Source of the DNA: Paulownia fortunei
Taxonomy: Eukaryota; Streptophyta; Magnoliopsida; Lamiales; Paulowniaceae
Assembly: GCA_019321725.1 (NCBI GenBank)
Contig: CM033121.1
Span: 1,116,001 to 1,180,000, forward strand
Length of the DNA: 64,000 bases
Direction: 5' to 3'
Every line of letters starts with the position of its first letter. Position 1 is the first letter of the stretch. Position numbers and translations under genes: made by a program. This document shows positions 38,258 to 49,999 of this stretch, in pieces. A model generated the notes under the pieces. The model searched no databases and was not told where the DNA came from. It saw only the letters and a program-made list of their open reading frames with translations.

Positions 38258-39509
38258 TACATGCATAAAAAAATAGTGATATTTCAAGATTTTGTGGACT
38301 TACCCACCTAAATGCAGAAGGTTAGATCAATCTAGACAATTCTTCTTACTGAAAATAATAGAATTTGATATTATGTAATATCAAGTTCTATTATTTGCCT
38401 CCTCCTAATAGATTTATGTTCGAATTATTTATTATAATTGGTATTACATATAATTTGAGGTCCTGCAAATCGATTTATTGATAGCTCATTTTCTTGGTTC
38501 TTTTTCATTCTAATATGAAGAAATATGCTAATATGTAAAGAGTGAAATTGCTTCACCTTTTTCCGAAATTTTCTTTTTTTTTCTTTTTACAAATATATTA
38601 TATGAATATCACAATGAAATAATACATGCACAATTTGGTAAATTAATTTGTTGGCGTTTATGTTCAGTTAAAAACACATATATAACATTGTACATTTTTT
38701 ATATGTAGAAAAAATTCAATATAACTTGCACTGACTTAATTTGCACGATTCAAATACTAGCTTTGAAATTCGGTTTTTCTATGTACTATGAAAACCTAGC
38801 CACTTATATATTTTCGCAGATGAAGTTTCATTTATAATTTGAAATGGAATTTTAATTTTAAAATTTCTTACATAAGAAATTTTAATTCTTAAATTCATTA
38901 CAAATAAATTAAAACTAGAAAGCTCTATTTTTACTTCAAAAGAAAGATGTGTGGGCATAATTAACAATCAAATTTCTGGCATAATAGGGCCAAAATATTA
39001 TTTTTAATATTATTAATATTATTAATTTTTGGGCTTTTACAACTACTCATATTAAAGTCTCCATAGCTCTGCAAAATGAGTTTGGGCTACTTTCTGCTTC
39101 CTCACTTTTGCAGCTGAAGTTATCTGGCCCATCATTCCCCTGTACATTTAATTTTGCTGCATTGACAAACAATAATGGATAAGAATATTATAAAAAATAT
39201 ATATATATATAATTACCCGTAGAACAATCTAATACTATTTAAAAAGGAAACCAAAATAATGATTATTACAAAACTTCTTGTGTCCACAATTGAATAATTA
39301 CTCAAATTTTTTTAAACAACAAAAACATACTAACTCTCAATTACTATTTTTTAGGTTAAAAAATACAAAAAAATACTCAAAAAAATTTATTTTTTGCATA
39401 AAACCTATAACAACTCAAATATGAATGTTGATCAATTTTCCACCCACATCAAAATATTAAAACTTTTTACGATAAAATGTGTAGAAGTAATAGAAAAAAC
39501 AGAGACTTA

Positions 39510-39848
39510 CTATATGCAACAAAGATAATCTTGAAAATAAATTTGTCCACATTTAAGCCCAAGCGCTATTCCTTTGTCAACATTAAGTTCAAAAGGCAGG
39601 CGGCCTGGCGCTGCTTTGTAGCATGTGCAAGTATCTAGTCTTGGGGAAAGGATCCAAGCCTCAACACCTTTGCAACATTCACTGCTGGGATTGCTTGAAG
39701 ATCCAGTGAAGAAAGGCGCACAAGGTTTCAACCTTTCTATAGGAATTTTTGAGCAATCTAATTTCGCACACATCCCACTTGCAACCATAGATAAAAGGAT
39801 CAAACTCAACATAGATGCCGAAAATGACCTAATCATAGTCTTTGCCAT
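39510..39848 (-). CDS. Secreted lipid-transfer-protein-like, eight-cysteine motif
   Basis: A 112-aa precursor with an N-terminal signal peptide (residues 1 to about 28; hydrophobic MLSLILLSMVASG core). The mature part has the eight-cysteine pattern C32, C43, C58-C59, C74-x-C76, C100, C110 (or C111), with spacing 10-14-CC-14-CxC-23-9, as in plant non-specific lipid-transfer/prolamin-superfamily proteins. Such proteins bind lipids in a cavity and act in the apoplast. I start at the Met at 39846-39848 because it gives a clean signal peptide; an in-frame Met 17 codons upstream is also possible. The frame ends at 39510, but a GTAAGT donor overlaps the stop (ATA|GTAAGT). An intron next to the stop, as in many LTP genes, could replace the last residues. 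It is the intact partner of the broken copy at 36.4-37.4 kb. Confidence 0.8.
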   Translation of the reverse strand: MAKTMIRSFSASMLSLILLSMVASGMCAKLDCSKIPIERLKPCAPFFTGSSSNPSSECCKGVEAWILSPRLDTCTCYKAAPGRLPFELNVDKGIALGLKCGQIYFQDYLCCI

Positions 39849-39928
39849 CTTAGTTTTTTTTTTTGTGTAGTAATTATATGCACTCTGGATTGATGGCATG
39901 AACTATGGGTACTGTGTGTGTGTTTATG

Positions 39929-39936
39929 TATATATA
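39929..39936 (-). promoter_or_regulatory. Probable TATA box of the LTP-like gene
   Basis: TATATATA on the minus strand, about 85 nt upstream of the chosen start. The same sequence is conserved before the broken copy, near 37384-37392. Confidence 0.5.
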
Positions 39937-40432
39937 GGAGCAAAGCCCATTAAAGATTTAAGTATGTTTCAATAATAGCAATTTCCAAGATTACAGTTTC
40001 TGCATATCTTATTTGAAACAAGGAATGTTACAATAAAAGATATATACCAATTCTATTGTTTGCCATGTAGATAATAGATTTCGGTTCGAATCATTTATTG
40101 TAATTGATATTGCATCATTTATTGTAATGCTATTAATGTATATCGATATTATTTTAAACTATTGATATGTATTAATAATATTAATACATACTAATTAAAT
40201 AAGAGATCTACATATATATAAATTGAGTGAATGTATTATATATAGCAATTTAACAATTAATTTTTAAAATATTTTGGTAAATATTGCATTGATGTATTAA
40301 CAAGTAAGTATCACAATATATACAGCTGATCAGGAATCAGTCCCACTAATGTAGCCTATATAATGAGAAACTAAACCAGCTAAACAAAGGAAAATTACAA
40401 TGTGATTACAATCACAAAAAAGTAAAACTCTC

Positions 40433-40434
<2 letters not shown>

Positions 40435-40475
<41 letters not shown>
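40435..40475. repeat. (AT)n microsatellite
   Basis: About 35-40 bp of uninterrupted TA dinucleotides in the region between the LTP unit and the first USP gene. Confidence 0.9.
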
Positions 40476-40480
<5 letters not shown>

Positions 40481-40800
40481 CTAACTTTGTGCTCTATCAA
40501 TTTCTAATAATTAATTAACTAAATAAAAATAGACAAAAACTTGGAGGCAATGTTAATGGACAACATAACTTGTTTCCTAGAAACAAACTGATCATATCAA
40601 TCACATTGTTGCACAATTATTTTGTTCCGCGATATTATTATAAATTATTTACATAAAAAATATTTGCTCCAACAACAAACGGTGTCAAAAGATAGCCGTA
40701 TCAGGTCATCACGTGGCACACAAAGAACTGTGACATGTCGATGAAGCCGGCGAAGTAAATCCGTTTGCCTCATGCACATAGTAGTAGTAATCAATAGATA

Positions 40801-40836
40801 CGCGTGTGTGCGTGTGTGTATATATATGTGTGTGTG

Positions 40837-40916
<80 letters not shown>
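40801..40916 (+). repeat. Compound (TG)n(AG)n microsatellite in the USP1 leader
   Basis: About 116 bp: CG/TG-rich repeats with a short TATATATA, then a long TG run to about 40880, then a GA run to 40916. It ends 7 bp before the start codon of the first USP gene, so it probably lies in the core promoter and 5' leader. GA tracts are frequent in plant leaders and bind BBR/BPC proteins. Confidence 0.9.
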
Positions 40917-40917
<1 letters not shown>

Positions 40918-40923
40918 ACGGTA

Positions 40924-43900
40924 ATGGCGGAGGAGAGAAATGGTGGAATGAAGAAGGTGATGGTGGCTATTGATGAGAGTGATTGCAGCCACTATGCTCT
41001 GCAATGGACCCTTGATAATTTGCGTGATTCACTTATCCATTCCGACCTCCTTATTTTCACTGCACAGCCATTTTCTGATTATGCCTATATCCATGCATCT
41101 TCCTTTGGTGTTACTTGTAAGTTCATGTTAGATATATGCATATTTACATATGTGTGTGTGTGTGTGTGGTTTCACGAAAACATTGGGGTTGTCCTGATTG
41201 AATCAGGAATTTTTTGATGTTGTTTGATTTTTGTTGTTTGTTACAAGTTGAATATGCTATGCTATCCTTCTCAATCCCCAAGTCCAAGACAAAAAATTGT
41301 GTTTTGGCAGATTTTTATTGCTTTCTTTTTATTTTATATTATTTATTTTGTTTTGGTTTTTTGCTTTTTTTTTGTTTTTGTGGGTGTTGTACCTGGGTGG
41401 AGGGGAAATTCAAGCTGAATTCAAGTTTTATTAGGATTATTCCAGTTTTGCTGAAAAATTCAAGTAACTTCTACTCCACACTGGAAGCCTTAATTGTAAA
41501 CCATTGTTTGGCTCGAATCAGCTTGATCACGCCGAAGATTAGACTACGACTCTTCACCAATAGTCACATTGTTTTTTTATAACATGGAGGTCATTGGTTA
41601 ATTAAAACAGCTATAAATTTCAATGTTGAAGTGTATCTCAATTTTTTGATCAAGAAATGAACTTAGCTATAAGTTGTTTGTGATGGTCAGGAGCTTCATT
41701 GGCTTTATCATTTATAAATGGGGTATTACTAGCAAAACCTAGACTAAGGTCATAAGTAGTCCTACTAGTATCCAAGACTTGAATTCAGAAGGTGATGTAA
41801 GATTTTTGAATATTATACTTAGGCCTGCACCTTTGGGCACAGCTTCAGAGTGTTCCAGGTTAGATTCTGTTTTACCACCCCTAATGCATGAGAGCTTATT
41901 GCCAAAGGCAGTTTCCAATGGTTCCCGGGTAACGTTCTTGATACTAGAATTGTCGTGCGTTGCAGCTCCAGAGTTTCTGAGAAGCATACAAGAAAATCAG
42001 AAGAAAATGGCCATTGCCTTATTGGAAAAAGCTAAGGATATCTGCGGAGCAAATGGGGTAATATCATTATCTGCAACATGTCTAAGATAATCGTTAAGTT
42101 ATTTGCCGAGAATTATACACTCTGGGATTCCTCATTTTCATACTTCAGCTACAAGGACATCATGTAATTACTTGCGTTCATGAACCTAGTTACTTTTGTT
42201 GTGTGTGCATTTCCCTGCATTGCTTTAAATCAATGTGGTACAAATCGCGATGCCCTCCAATAGATGTGAGATGTAAAAGATCTCTTTGACAGTAAAAATA
42301 TATTCAACAATGGTATAGCAACGGTAGCCATTTTCAATTTCATATTAGGAGGAGGATGACAAGTATCCAGTGGCTGCACTATGTCAGGATATACTAGGTA
42401 TCTAATCTAGGATTGATACTTCATTCCTTCTGTGAAGATCTCCAACTTGAGGCCCACCCGACACAGAAATTGGTATCTTTATGGTCAGTCTGTATCCGAT
42501 AAAATGAGGTTCTTTTACAAATATTACGGAGAATGGCAATGAATTTTTTTTTGCCCTCTTCCTAGATACTATATTGAAAGGTATTCTTTCTGCATTTCTT
42601 ACAATTTTCTGTTTTTCTTGAAGAATGCATTGTGATAACAAGCTTAAATGAGCGTCCTTACTTTCTGCAGATAACCGCTCAGACAGTAACTGAAGTGGGG
42701 GATCCTAAAGAGGTCATATGCAATGCTGTGGAAAAGCAAAAGATTGATTTACTGGTGCTTGGCAGCCACAGTCGAGGGGCTCTCAAAAGGTCACTATTAG
42801 CTTCTACACTTTTTTTTTTTTTGTAATTTTTCTGTTTCTGTCACAGGTTATTGACTTAAATTTATCAGATACTTGAAGGAGATGCGTTTTTCTTGCAATT
42901 GTGATTTCTGCATCAATGTCAACTTAAGTGTAGGATTTTAATTTACTTTTAGGTATAGGCTTCAAAATTCTAATTATGAGGATGGTTCACAGTAACTTTA
43001 GACCTGCTAATGTGGATGGCGTAACAACATAAAGCCTAGTCTGTCTGCTATCCGATGTACTTATTTTGTAGAAATGTCCAATTGAACATTGTAGCCCTTA
43101 AGCTTCCATTTTCAATACAAGTTGTGGCAATATAAAACTATTCTTCTCCTTCTATTCTACAAATCCTAATATAGTGGGTATCACAGAGTATTTGTATCTT
43201 CAAAATGATCTTGATCATTTTTCCAGTTATTTAGTTTTTGATTTATTCAATAGTGATAATTTTATGTGCTAAGCTGAAGTTTGGATGGTCAATTATGGTC
43301 TGTCAACTATACAACAGAATAGAATTAGCTCCATATTGTCCGAGGATGACTGATATTTTAAGAATTTAAAATACATAAACAGATGATCCAGGGAAAGCCT
43401 ATTAGTAGGTGTCGAGCTTGCTTCGGCTGCGATGCCCCATGTTTATCCACATATAAGGTCTTGATTGTCTCCCGTGTGTGAACATTAGCTTCACACACAC
43501 ACACACACATATATATATATAGTGCACATATTGTCACGGTTACATCATCCTGGATTGTTAGTGCAAAGTGGATCATATGAGAAACTGTGACTTTACATGC
43601 TTTAGGATGACTTTTGAGAAAAGATTATGTGCTTAACATTTCAACTGTATGAAAGTATGTTGAACTCTGTTTGCCTTCGTCATTCTAATGCGCCAAACAA
43701 ATATAATGGAGATTCTGCTTAAATTTGATTATATTCCATGAATGCTCTATGAAAAACATGAAGATCACATAGGGCAATATTCTTATATATGCTTTCGGTT
43801 GTGTGATCTTTGGAAAATATCTCTTGCATCTCTTTATGCGAATTTATATTCTTTTCTCGTCTTTTACAATCTTGCAAAAGTCAAGGTTGATCGACTGCAT

Positions 43901-44149
43901 GATAGAAGTTAAATATTTAAGCAAATGGTATCAATTTAATTTAAAATTTTGGTGACTGCATGAGGTTAGTGGCTCTTCTTGTTGTCAGATTTGCTTAGGA
44001 TCAGACTTGTAAAGTCATACTTTATTTTCATCTGAAACAATGACTCAGTTCCTCGTGTGATATGAAACAGGGCTTTTCTGGGAAGTGTCAGCAACTACTG
44101 TGTTCACAACGCCAAGTGCCAGGTTCTAATTGTGCGGAAAATTGCATGA
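40924..44149 (+). CDS. Universal stress protein (UspA-like), tandem copy 1
   Basis: Four exons: 40924-41116, 41966-42057, 42671-42789, 44071-44149; product 160 aa. Begins with a short tail, then KKVMVAIDESDCSHYALQW, the first beta strand with the nucleotide-contacting Asp. It ends with VLGSHS..GALKRAFLGSVSNYC..KCQVLIVRK. The family ATP motif is G-x2-G-x9-G-(S/T). Here it is G126-x2-S129-x9-G139-S140, so the second glycine is serine (AGT at 42770-42772, one G-to-A step from glycine). This may weaken or change nucleotide binding. Intron phases are 1, 0 and 2, identical to the next gene, which supports a tandem duplication. USPs are small cytosolic stress and hypoxia-related proteins of loosely known function. 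Confidence 0.9.
43488..43521 (+). repeat. (AC)n(AT)n microsatellite in USP1 intron 3
   Basis: A CA run followed by a TA run within the 1.3-kb last intron of the first USP gene. Confidence 0.85.
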
Positions 44150-45250
44150 AGTACTTAAAGAGTCTTTATCCGTTTGGACCCTCACTAGTGCATGGTTCAC
44201 TAGTTCTCTGTGAGAACACAGAAAGCATGAGCTGTAATTACTATGTAGTGTTTAAGTTTACAGAACGAGATGCAGTAGTCATCTGGAAAATGTATAGATT
44301 AATGACATAGACGAACAATGGCTGGTGGTAAACTTTGAACAGTTCTTGTATATGTGGCTTTGTTGGTTCACATTTGTTCCTTTACAGACTGATTGTAGCT
44401 TTACGAAGGGTTAAACTGCATTTGTATACTTCGTCGACGAATATTAGTCGTAGTTCAGCACGTGAGATATATTGCAATCATGATTATGGTCCCTTTTGAA
44501 TGGGGGATTGAACATTACAGATGATATAATGTAATCCTAGGAGTCAGCCAACTTGGGGAAGAAGAGATGCTGCTTCTTTGTCATAGAACTTGTGTTCGTT
44601 CCTTCATTTTGTATTCGGGTATTTACGTGTAAACAAGAATGACTATGTATGCGTATATAGAGGACGAGGTCGTTGTAAAGTTTGGTATTTTGGAGGAAGC
44701 TTATACATGTTAAGAAGGAAGTTTTTCTGACGGGGGGAAAAATTGTTTACTTCAAGCCATGCGCCACTAAGCAAGGCCATTTCCTAGTATGTCAGTGAAA
44801 ATTGTAAAAAGTTGGACAGTTGGAACATCTTTTGATTGACACAGTAAAACTAAATGTCAATATCAATGATTATTTTAGAGTGCGTGGAAGTTATTTCACT
44901 CCACGGAAATAACCAGTGAGGGGTTTCATGAAACAAAGTAGCCCATTGAGACTGTCAGATTATCAACTGTTTTTTACCTTAAAGAAGATAAAAAATTGGA
45001 TTTTGCTTTGTAATTATCCACAACTGCGGTTGGGCCCATTACCAAAAGAACCTGGCTCTTTCCAGTGGACATCTTCACTCAGCCGTAGTAGTTTATTACT
45101 CCACAACAAACCACTTTACTCTCTCTAGGTTATTTTAATTACACAAGATTTCCAACACCGACAATCATACTTTGATAATATTGAAGGATTTTGATTGAAA
45201 CACACAGTATTTAGTGGTGAAGAGCTGAGAAGCTTAGGGAAGATCAAGAA
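44150..45250. other. Spacer between the two USP genes
   Basis: Contains the 3' UTR of copy 1 and the promoter of copy 2. No other gene is seen. Unlike copy 1, copy 2 has no dinucleotide repeat before its start codon. Confidence 0.5.
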
Positions 45251-47348
45251 ATGGAGAAGAGTGGTGGAAAGAAGAAGGTGATGGTGGCAATTGATGGAAG
45301 TGAGTTCAGTCTCTATGCTTTGGAGTGGACCCTTGAAAATCTTCGTGAGACTCTGGAAAATTCTAAGCTTGTCATCTTCACAGCTCAACCTGTTGCTGAT
45401 CTCGGTTATCTTTATGCTGCATCTTTTGGAGCTGCACGTATGTTTTCCCCACTCCTCCCCTCTGGTTATTCTTAAAGGGAGTGCTCTTCGTGTTTTTCTG
45501 TCACCATGTATCTAATAGCACCAACGTTAGTTTTTATGGACGTTTGCACGACTAGGTAGAAATTCGAGATCGTAGGTTTGTGTGTCCTGCCTTGTGGTGC
45601 CAGATAAATAATTTCCCTGTGCTTCCCGTTTCCAAAAAAGAGTCGCCTTGGTGGAATGCCTTTTTATTGTACAAATACTTGTGAGGTAAAAAGCATAAAT
45701 AAAGGTCTTTGGCGTGTAATTCTTGGATTTATCTGGATCAGAGATGGGGTGGTAAAATACATTTATTCTACTATGAACCAATGGATGTACTGGACTAGGT
45801 CCAATACACAGCCAGGCCACTAAAGAATTATCCTTGTTTGGTCAAGCATATAAGTTTCTTAAAGCGTGATATAAGTTCTTAAATTATCTTATTTGATCCT
45901 GAATTATAAGAATTTCAATAAGCTTTAGATTTAATGCTTTAGATAATTTCCAACTTCCTGTTCCTGGTATATGCTGCTGGGAGTCAGGGCTTCATGTTTA
46001 ACGGGGGAAAGAATGGTAATCAATCAAAATTGACAGCAATTCTTTGTCCTGGATTTGATAGATAGCAAGAATTTCTGAAGTTTGAGAGTATGACTATTGT
46101 GTACAATGAGCTTCTCTTTCAATTTGGGCTCTTGTTTATGAACTAGATTTCAATCTTAATGCTTGTTTTGAAATTTACTTGCTTCAGATCTCAAGCTAAC
46201 AGCAACCGATTATTATGTACCGGTTACAAGTGATTGTTACTGCTTTTATACTGACCATATGTTGTAAGCTAATGTTGCAGCTGCTAAACTAGTTAGATCT
46301 GTCCAAGAAAATGACAAAAGGAGTGCTGAAGCTTTGTTGGAGAAAGCAAAGGATATCTGCAGTCAACATGGGGTACTTCAATCTGTTCTTTCCTCTGTCC
46401 AAATCCCCAAATCTCTTTAGTTGGCATCTTCTAGTTATTTTGTCATTAACTTGTGTACTTTGAAAACAATCTCAGAGGCTTGAAGTCGATATCTTAATTT
46501 GAGCTTGGTATCCTAATGGTAACTTCACATCTGTAAAACGTGACTTACGGTTCTAGACATCATATATAGGAATCCGTGGGAACATGAGTACGAGCTTCAG
46601 CGGTGATGATTCTAAGCATACATAATTTATTAGAGATGGCAGATTGTAGTGGCCATGAAGGACTATTGACCTCATATGGATTGTGGAGAATCTGAGAGAG
46701 AGTAGGGAATTAATACAAGAAACTAAAATACTTTCACAATAGAGCAATATTTTTACGCAAGGCAACATTTTGTTTTCGTAATGTACTGTCTTAAATGAGG
46801 TGGCCACGTATAATATGGTGTGCAGACTATATGTTTATGAATTGCTGATTCATAGAAGTACTTTTAGCACAAACTGAACAAGGAAACCTTTGGTATCTTG
46901 GTGCAGGTAGCTGCTGACACGTTTACAGAAGTTGGAGATCCTAAGGAGGCCATATGTGAAGCTGTGGAAAAGCTCAACATACAGTTACTGGTGCTAGGCA
47001 CTCATGGTCGCAAAGCTTTACAGAGGTTAGTTTTTTTCTTGAAATACTTCAATTTCCTTTCTCTTTCAAAGGATTTATGAAGCACATTTTGCAATTGCAT
47101 TATCGAGCAACCACTGCAATAGAGCTAGCATCTATGGGCTCCTAGCACTGTTCTTTCTCATTGTTTTGCTTCAATTACTCTTCTTTTTTACTTGATAACC
47201 AAATAGACTTTGTGCATTACAATACTAACGCGTTTCTTTTCCTGTTTTTTCCTTGGGGAATTTCAATAGGGCTTTTCTTGGAAGTGTAAGCAATTATTGT
47301 GTTCACAGTGCCAAATGTCCTGTTCTAGGTGTGAGGAAAAAAGAGTGA
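45251..47348 (+). CDS. Universal stress protein (UspA-like), tandem copy 2
   Basis: Four exons: 45251-45437, 46281-46372, 46907-47025, 47270-47348; product 158 aa. The last three exons are the same lengths (92, 119, 79 nt) as in copy 1. Starts MEKSGGKKKVMVAIDGSEFSL and has the full ATP motif G124-x2-G127-x9-G137-S138 (LGTHGR..., FLGSVS). The protein ends in a basic VRKKE. It is therefore the conserved member of the pair. Last-intron sizes differ strongly (1281 nt in copy 1, 244 nt here). Confidence 0.92.
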
Positions 47349-48224
47349 ACTCATGTTACTCTCCAATTATCCCATCAGTGACTCTATCTGTGACGATGCT
47401 TCTATGTCAAGCTGTATTTTATTCTGAATAACATGATGAAACAGCCCTTTGAGAGGCAGTTTGATGATTCGAATAAATAGAGATGTATTGTGTGCAGATT
47501 AAATAGTTAAATGATGTTCGTTTTTCTTGTTTCCTTTTTTTAGAGTAATTGCTTTGGCACACTTCTCGCCTGGCTGATGTGTGGCATGAAAAACTTTGAA
47601 AGCTTGAGGCTTAATATGAGACCACTACATTTTCACTTCAGATATTTGTTTCCTTGCTTCATACTCGATAGTTAGTTTTATTTTGGAGAGCGAAACTGCA
47701 CGTATTTAGTGAATTCAGGGGCGACTTGTATTAATATAGAAGCTGGGACTTCTGGGAGCCTAAATCGCATTGGATACACTTCTTTGGGAGTTGTGGTTTT
47801 GGCGAGGTTTTGACGAAAATGATTGGGGAAAGAGTATGTCCCTTCCTCCCTTCAGGTGTTAGAAGTTTTCACTCCATGGAAGGAAGACATTATTTTATGT
47901 TACAAGATACCACTGAAATTTCTATAGGTCTTTTAGCTTTTCTAAACTGCTTTCTCAAGACAATGTAATTGACAGAACGATATAACAAGTCCTTTTTCAG
48001 TCGTACAAAAGAATAGTGATTTATCCATGTTGCAATGGTGTCAACTAGAGCTCTAGTGGGCTGGCAGAATGGCATAATCTTGGAAATCTCACATTTTTTT
48101 TGCAAGGCAGTTTAACTTTATAAGTTTGGGGGAATAGGCGAGGTGGTCAGATGGTACCAGACAGATTGTTGCACAGGATTTACTATGTATCATCTCATCT
48201 GGTTTGAGGAGTTGATATCTGTAG
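47349..48224. other. Convergent 3' ends of USP2 and the nuclease gene
   Basis: The two genes point toward each other across this 0.9-kb stretch, which should hold both 3' UTRs. No further gene is seen. Confidence 0.5.
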
Positions 48225-49940
48225 TCAACCAAATATACGGTTAAGAGTAGCAGCCAAACGGACTCCACCCTGGGCTAGCCGCATATTGACGACTGGACAA
48301 CTCGAGAGGAAGTAGTCATCTGAAGAAATGGTAGCGCAGTGCCATTTTATCGAGATGTAGAAGTGAAGTAAAAATGGAATCCTTACACAACCAACTTCAG
48401 AGTAAAATGAAAAAATGTACCTTCAAGAACTGAACCTTCACTGACTCCTTTATATGCCCAGTCACACGCTGCTTTAATTCCTTCAGATGCGTATCTGCAG
48501 GTGACAAAGGTATATATGTTTTCTGTGTGAGGTTCCTCTCTGTGATTATATTCACCAAATTGCTGAATGGAGTTTCATAGTTAATTCAAAGAAACATTTA
48601 TGATTTATTCCATGTGTTGCTAAAACTTACACATCTGGGCATGCCGTGTTGCTGCAGGCCTCCCATGCCTTCGCTTGGTTAGCCCATACCGTCTGTCAAA
48701 TGTCAAGAGAGGAATTATAAGTATGACGGCAATATCACGAAGAGGGTTGTTCGACTTTTGATGGAAGATTGAAACAAATGGGATACCGTGATGTTCTTCT
48801 GGAGTGTGTTAATCAGTTCGTCGACATTAGAATCATAAAACCTTTCTTCTGCTGTCTCAATAATGCTATCATCCCACACCTATAGGATATGGATTAGAAT
48901 ACAGTGTCTACATGAAAATAGATCGTTGCATAGGCTGAATCTTGCAAGAAAAACTAACATGATGAAGAACTGCTTTTCTCCTGTACCAGTGGACATCAAT
49001 AGTGTTTCCTCCCCTGTCTGAAGTAAATCCTACATGTAGAGGCTGCATGGTAGAACCCGAATGCTATTGTCAGTAAAATTCTTAGCAGAATTCAACCATA
49101 AAAAAGAAAGATAAATTATCAAGGTTCATATCTTAAAAATCAAGTTATTGATACTTGTACCTGATGGATGTCCCCAAAGAAATGAGATAAGAAGAGAAGT
49201 GCTTCTGTCAGATTATCTGATAATCATTCAATTCAATTTATTTTGAAGGTTCTCATTAGTAAAATATTCGGCAGAAGGATGAAGGTTGAAAGGGATCAAA
49301 AGAGAAATTAAGGTTTTAACAGGGTACATTGAGATGCAGAACTGCTACTGCCATAGCTCAGAAGCTGATTGGTATAATTGTTGATTGCTCCAGCTACACA
49401 TCTATCTTGTGTGCCATCTTCATCTTTGCAATCCCCTATGTATAATAACAATATTATATCAAAACTAAAATGTCTTTCTTTATAAAAGAAGATTATATCC
49501 TCTGTAAGTACAAAACAAGATTTTTATAAATGAAAGGTTGAACGCAGATTAAAGACTCACTGTCGTATTGATAGGTGCAGAGATTATCCGGGGTGTCGAT
49601 GTAATGGAGAGCCGATGACCAGTGATAACGGAACCTGACACGATCCGCCCATGAGCACAAGCTAGCAAGATCATTATCTGCGTATGCAGGCAAAAGTTCA
49701 GATACAGCATCTGCTGCTGCTTTACTCAACCTCGGCTGAAACAAAGAGGAATCAGTTGACTAAACAAGCAAAACAAGAACATGAAACTAGCAAAAGGAGA
49801 CCAAAAGTTAAAAGGTAAGAACTAAGAACCTGAGCAAGTCTGCAAGTAATGAGATGCCCATCAACCCCCCAACCATGGGCAACAGAAATACAAGATAGAA
49901 GAGCTACAAATGCTAGAATGTGAGTTCTGCACAACTCCAT
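48225..49940 (-). CDS. S1/P1-type zinc-dependent endonuclease, secreted
   Basis: Nine exons, read on the minus strand: 49940-49830, 49735-49561, 49435-49328, 49216-49161, 49042-48959, 48879-48787, 48692-48631, 48494-48421, 48319-48225; product 285 aa. A signal peptide (1-23) is followed by mature Trp24, whose amino end is a zinc ligand in this family. Other expected ligands are visible: H29 (WGVDGH), D68 (CSWAD), H81 (LHYID), H143 and D147 (HFFGDIH), H153 (PLHVGF), H177 and D181 (LHHVWD). The C-terminus AQGGVRLAATLNRIFG is typical of plant members. These enzymes cut single-stranded DNA and RNA in the vacuole or apoplast and act in senescence and programmed cell death; the role here is inferred. 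N-glycosylation sites (for example N133-L-T) fit a secreted protein. Confidence 0.93.
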
Positions 49941-49984
49941 TTTTGGGTCTATGTGGTTATAGGGTCACAATATAGCGCGGCACC

Positions 49985-49992
49985 TATATATA
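49985..49992 (-). promoter_or_regulatory. Probable TATA box of the nuclease gene
   Basis: TATATATA on the minus strand, about 45 nt upstream of the start codon, implying a very short leader. Confidence 0.45.
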
Positions 49993-49999
49993 ATAGAGC

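Larger units (their letters stand above)
38380..40130. repeat. Direct duplication, unit B (intact LTP copy), with short flanking repeats
   Basis: 38450-40030 matches unit A. In addition, about 75 bp just before it (38380-38455) resembles about 75 bp just after it (40055-40128). Both contain 'ttctatt.tttgcc', 'aatagattt', 'gttcgaat' and 'tttatt.taatt.gtatt'-like words. The flanking repeats may mark the recombination points of the duplication. Confidence 0.65.

Noticed and set aside
40645..41004. 119-codon minus-strand frame with Thr-His and Ser-Leu repeats
   Set aside because: It is the translation of the TG/AG microsatellite and lies antisense to USP exon 1.
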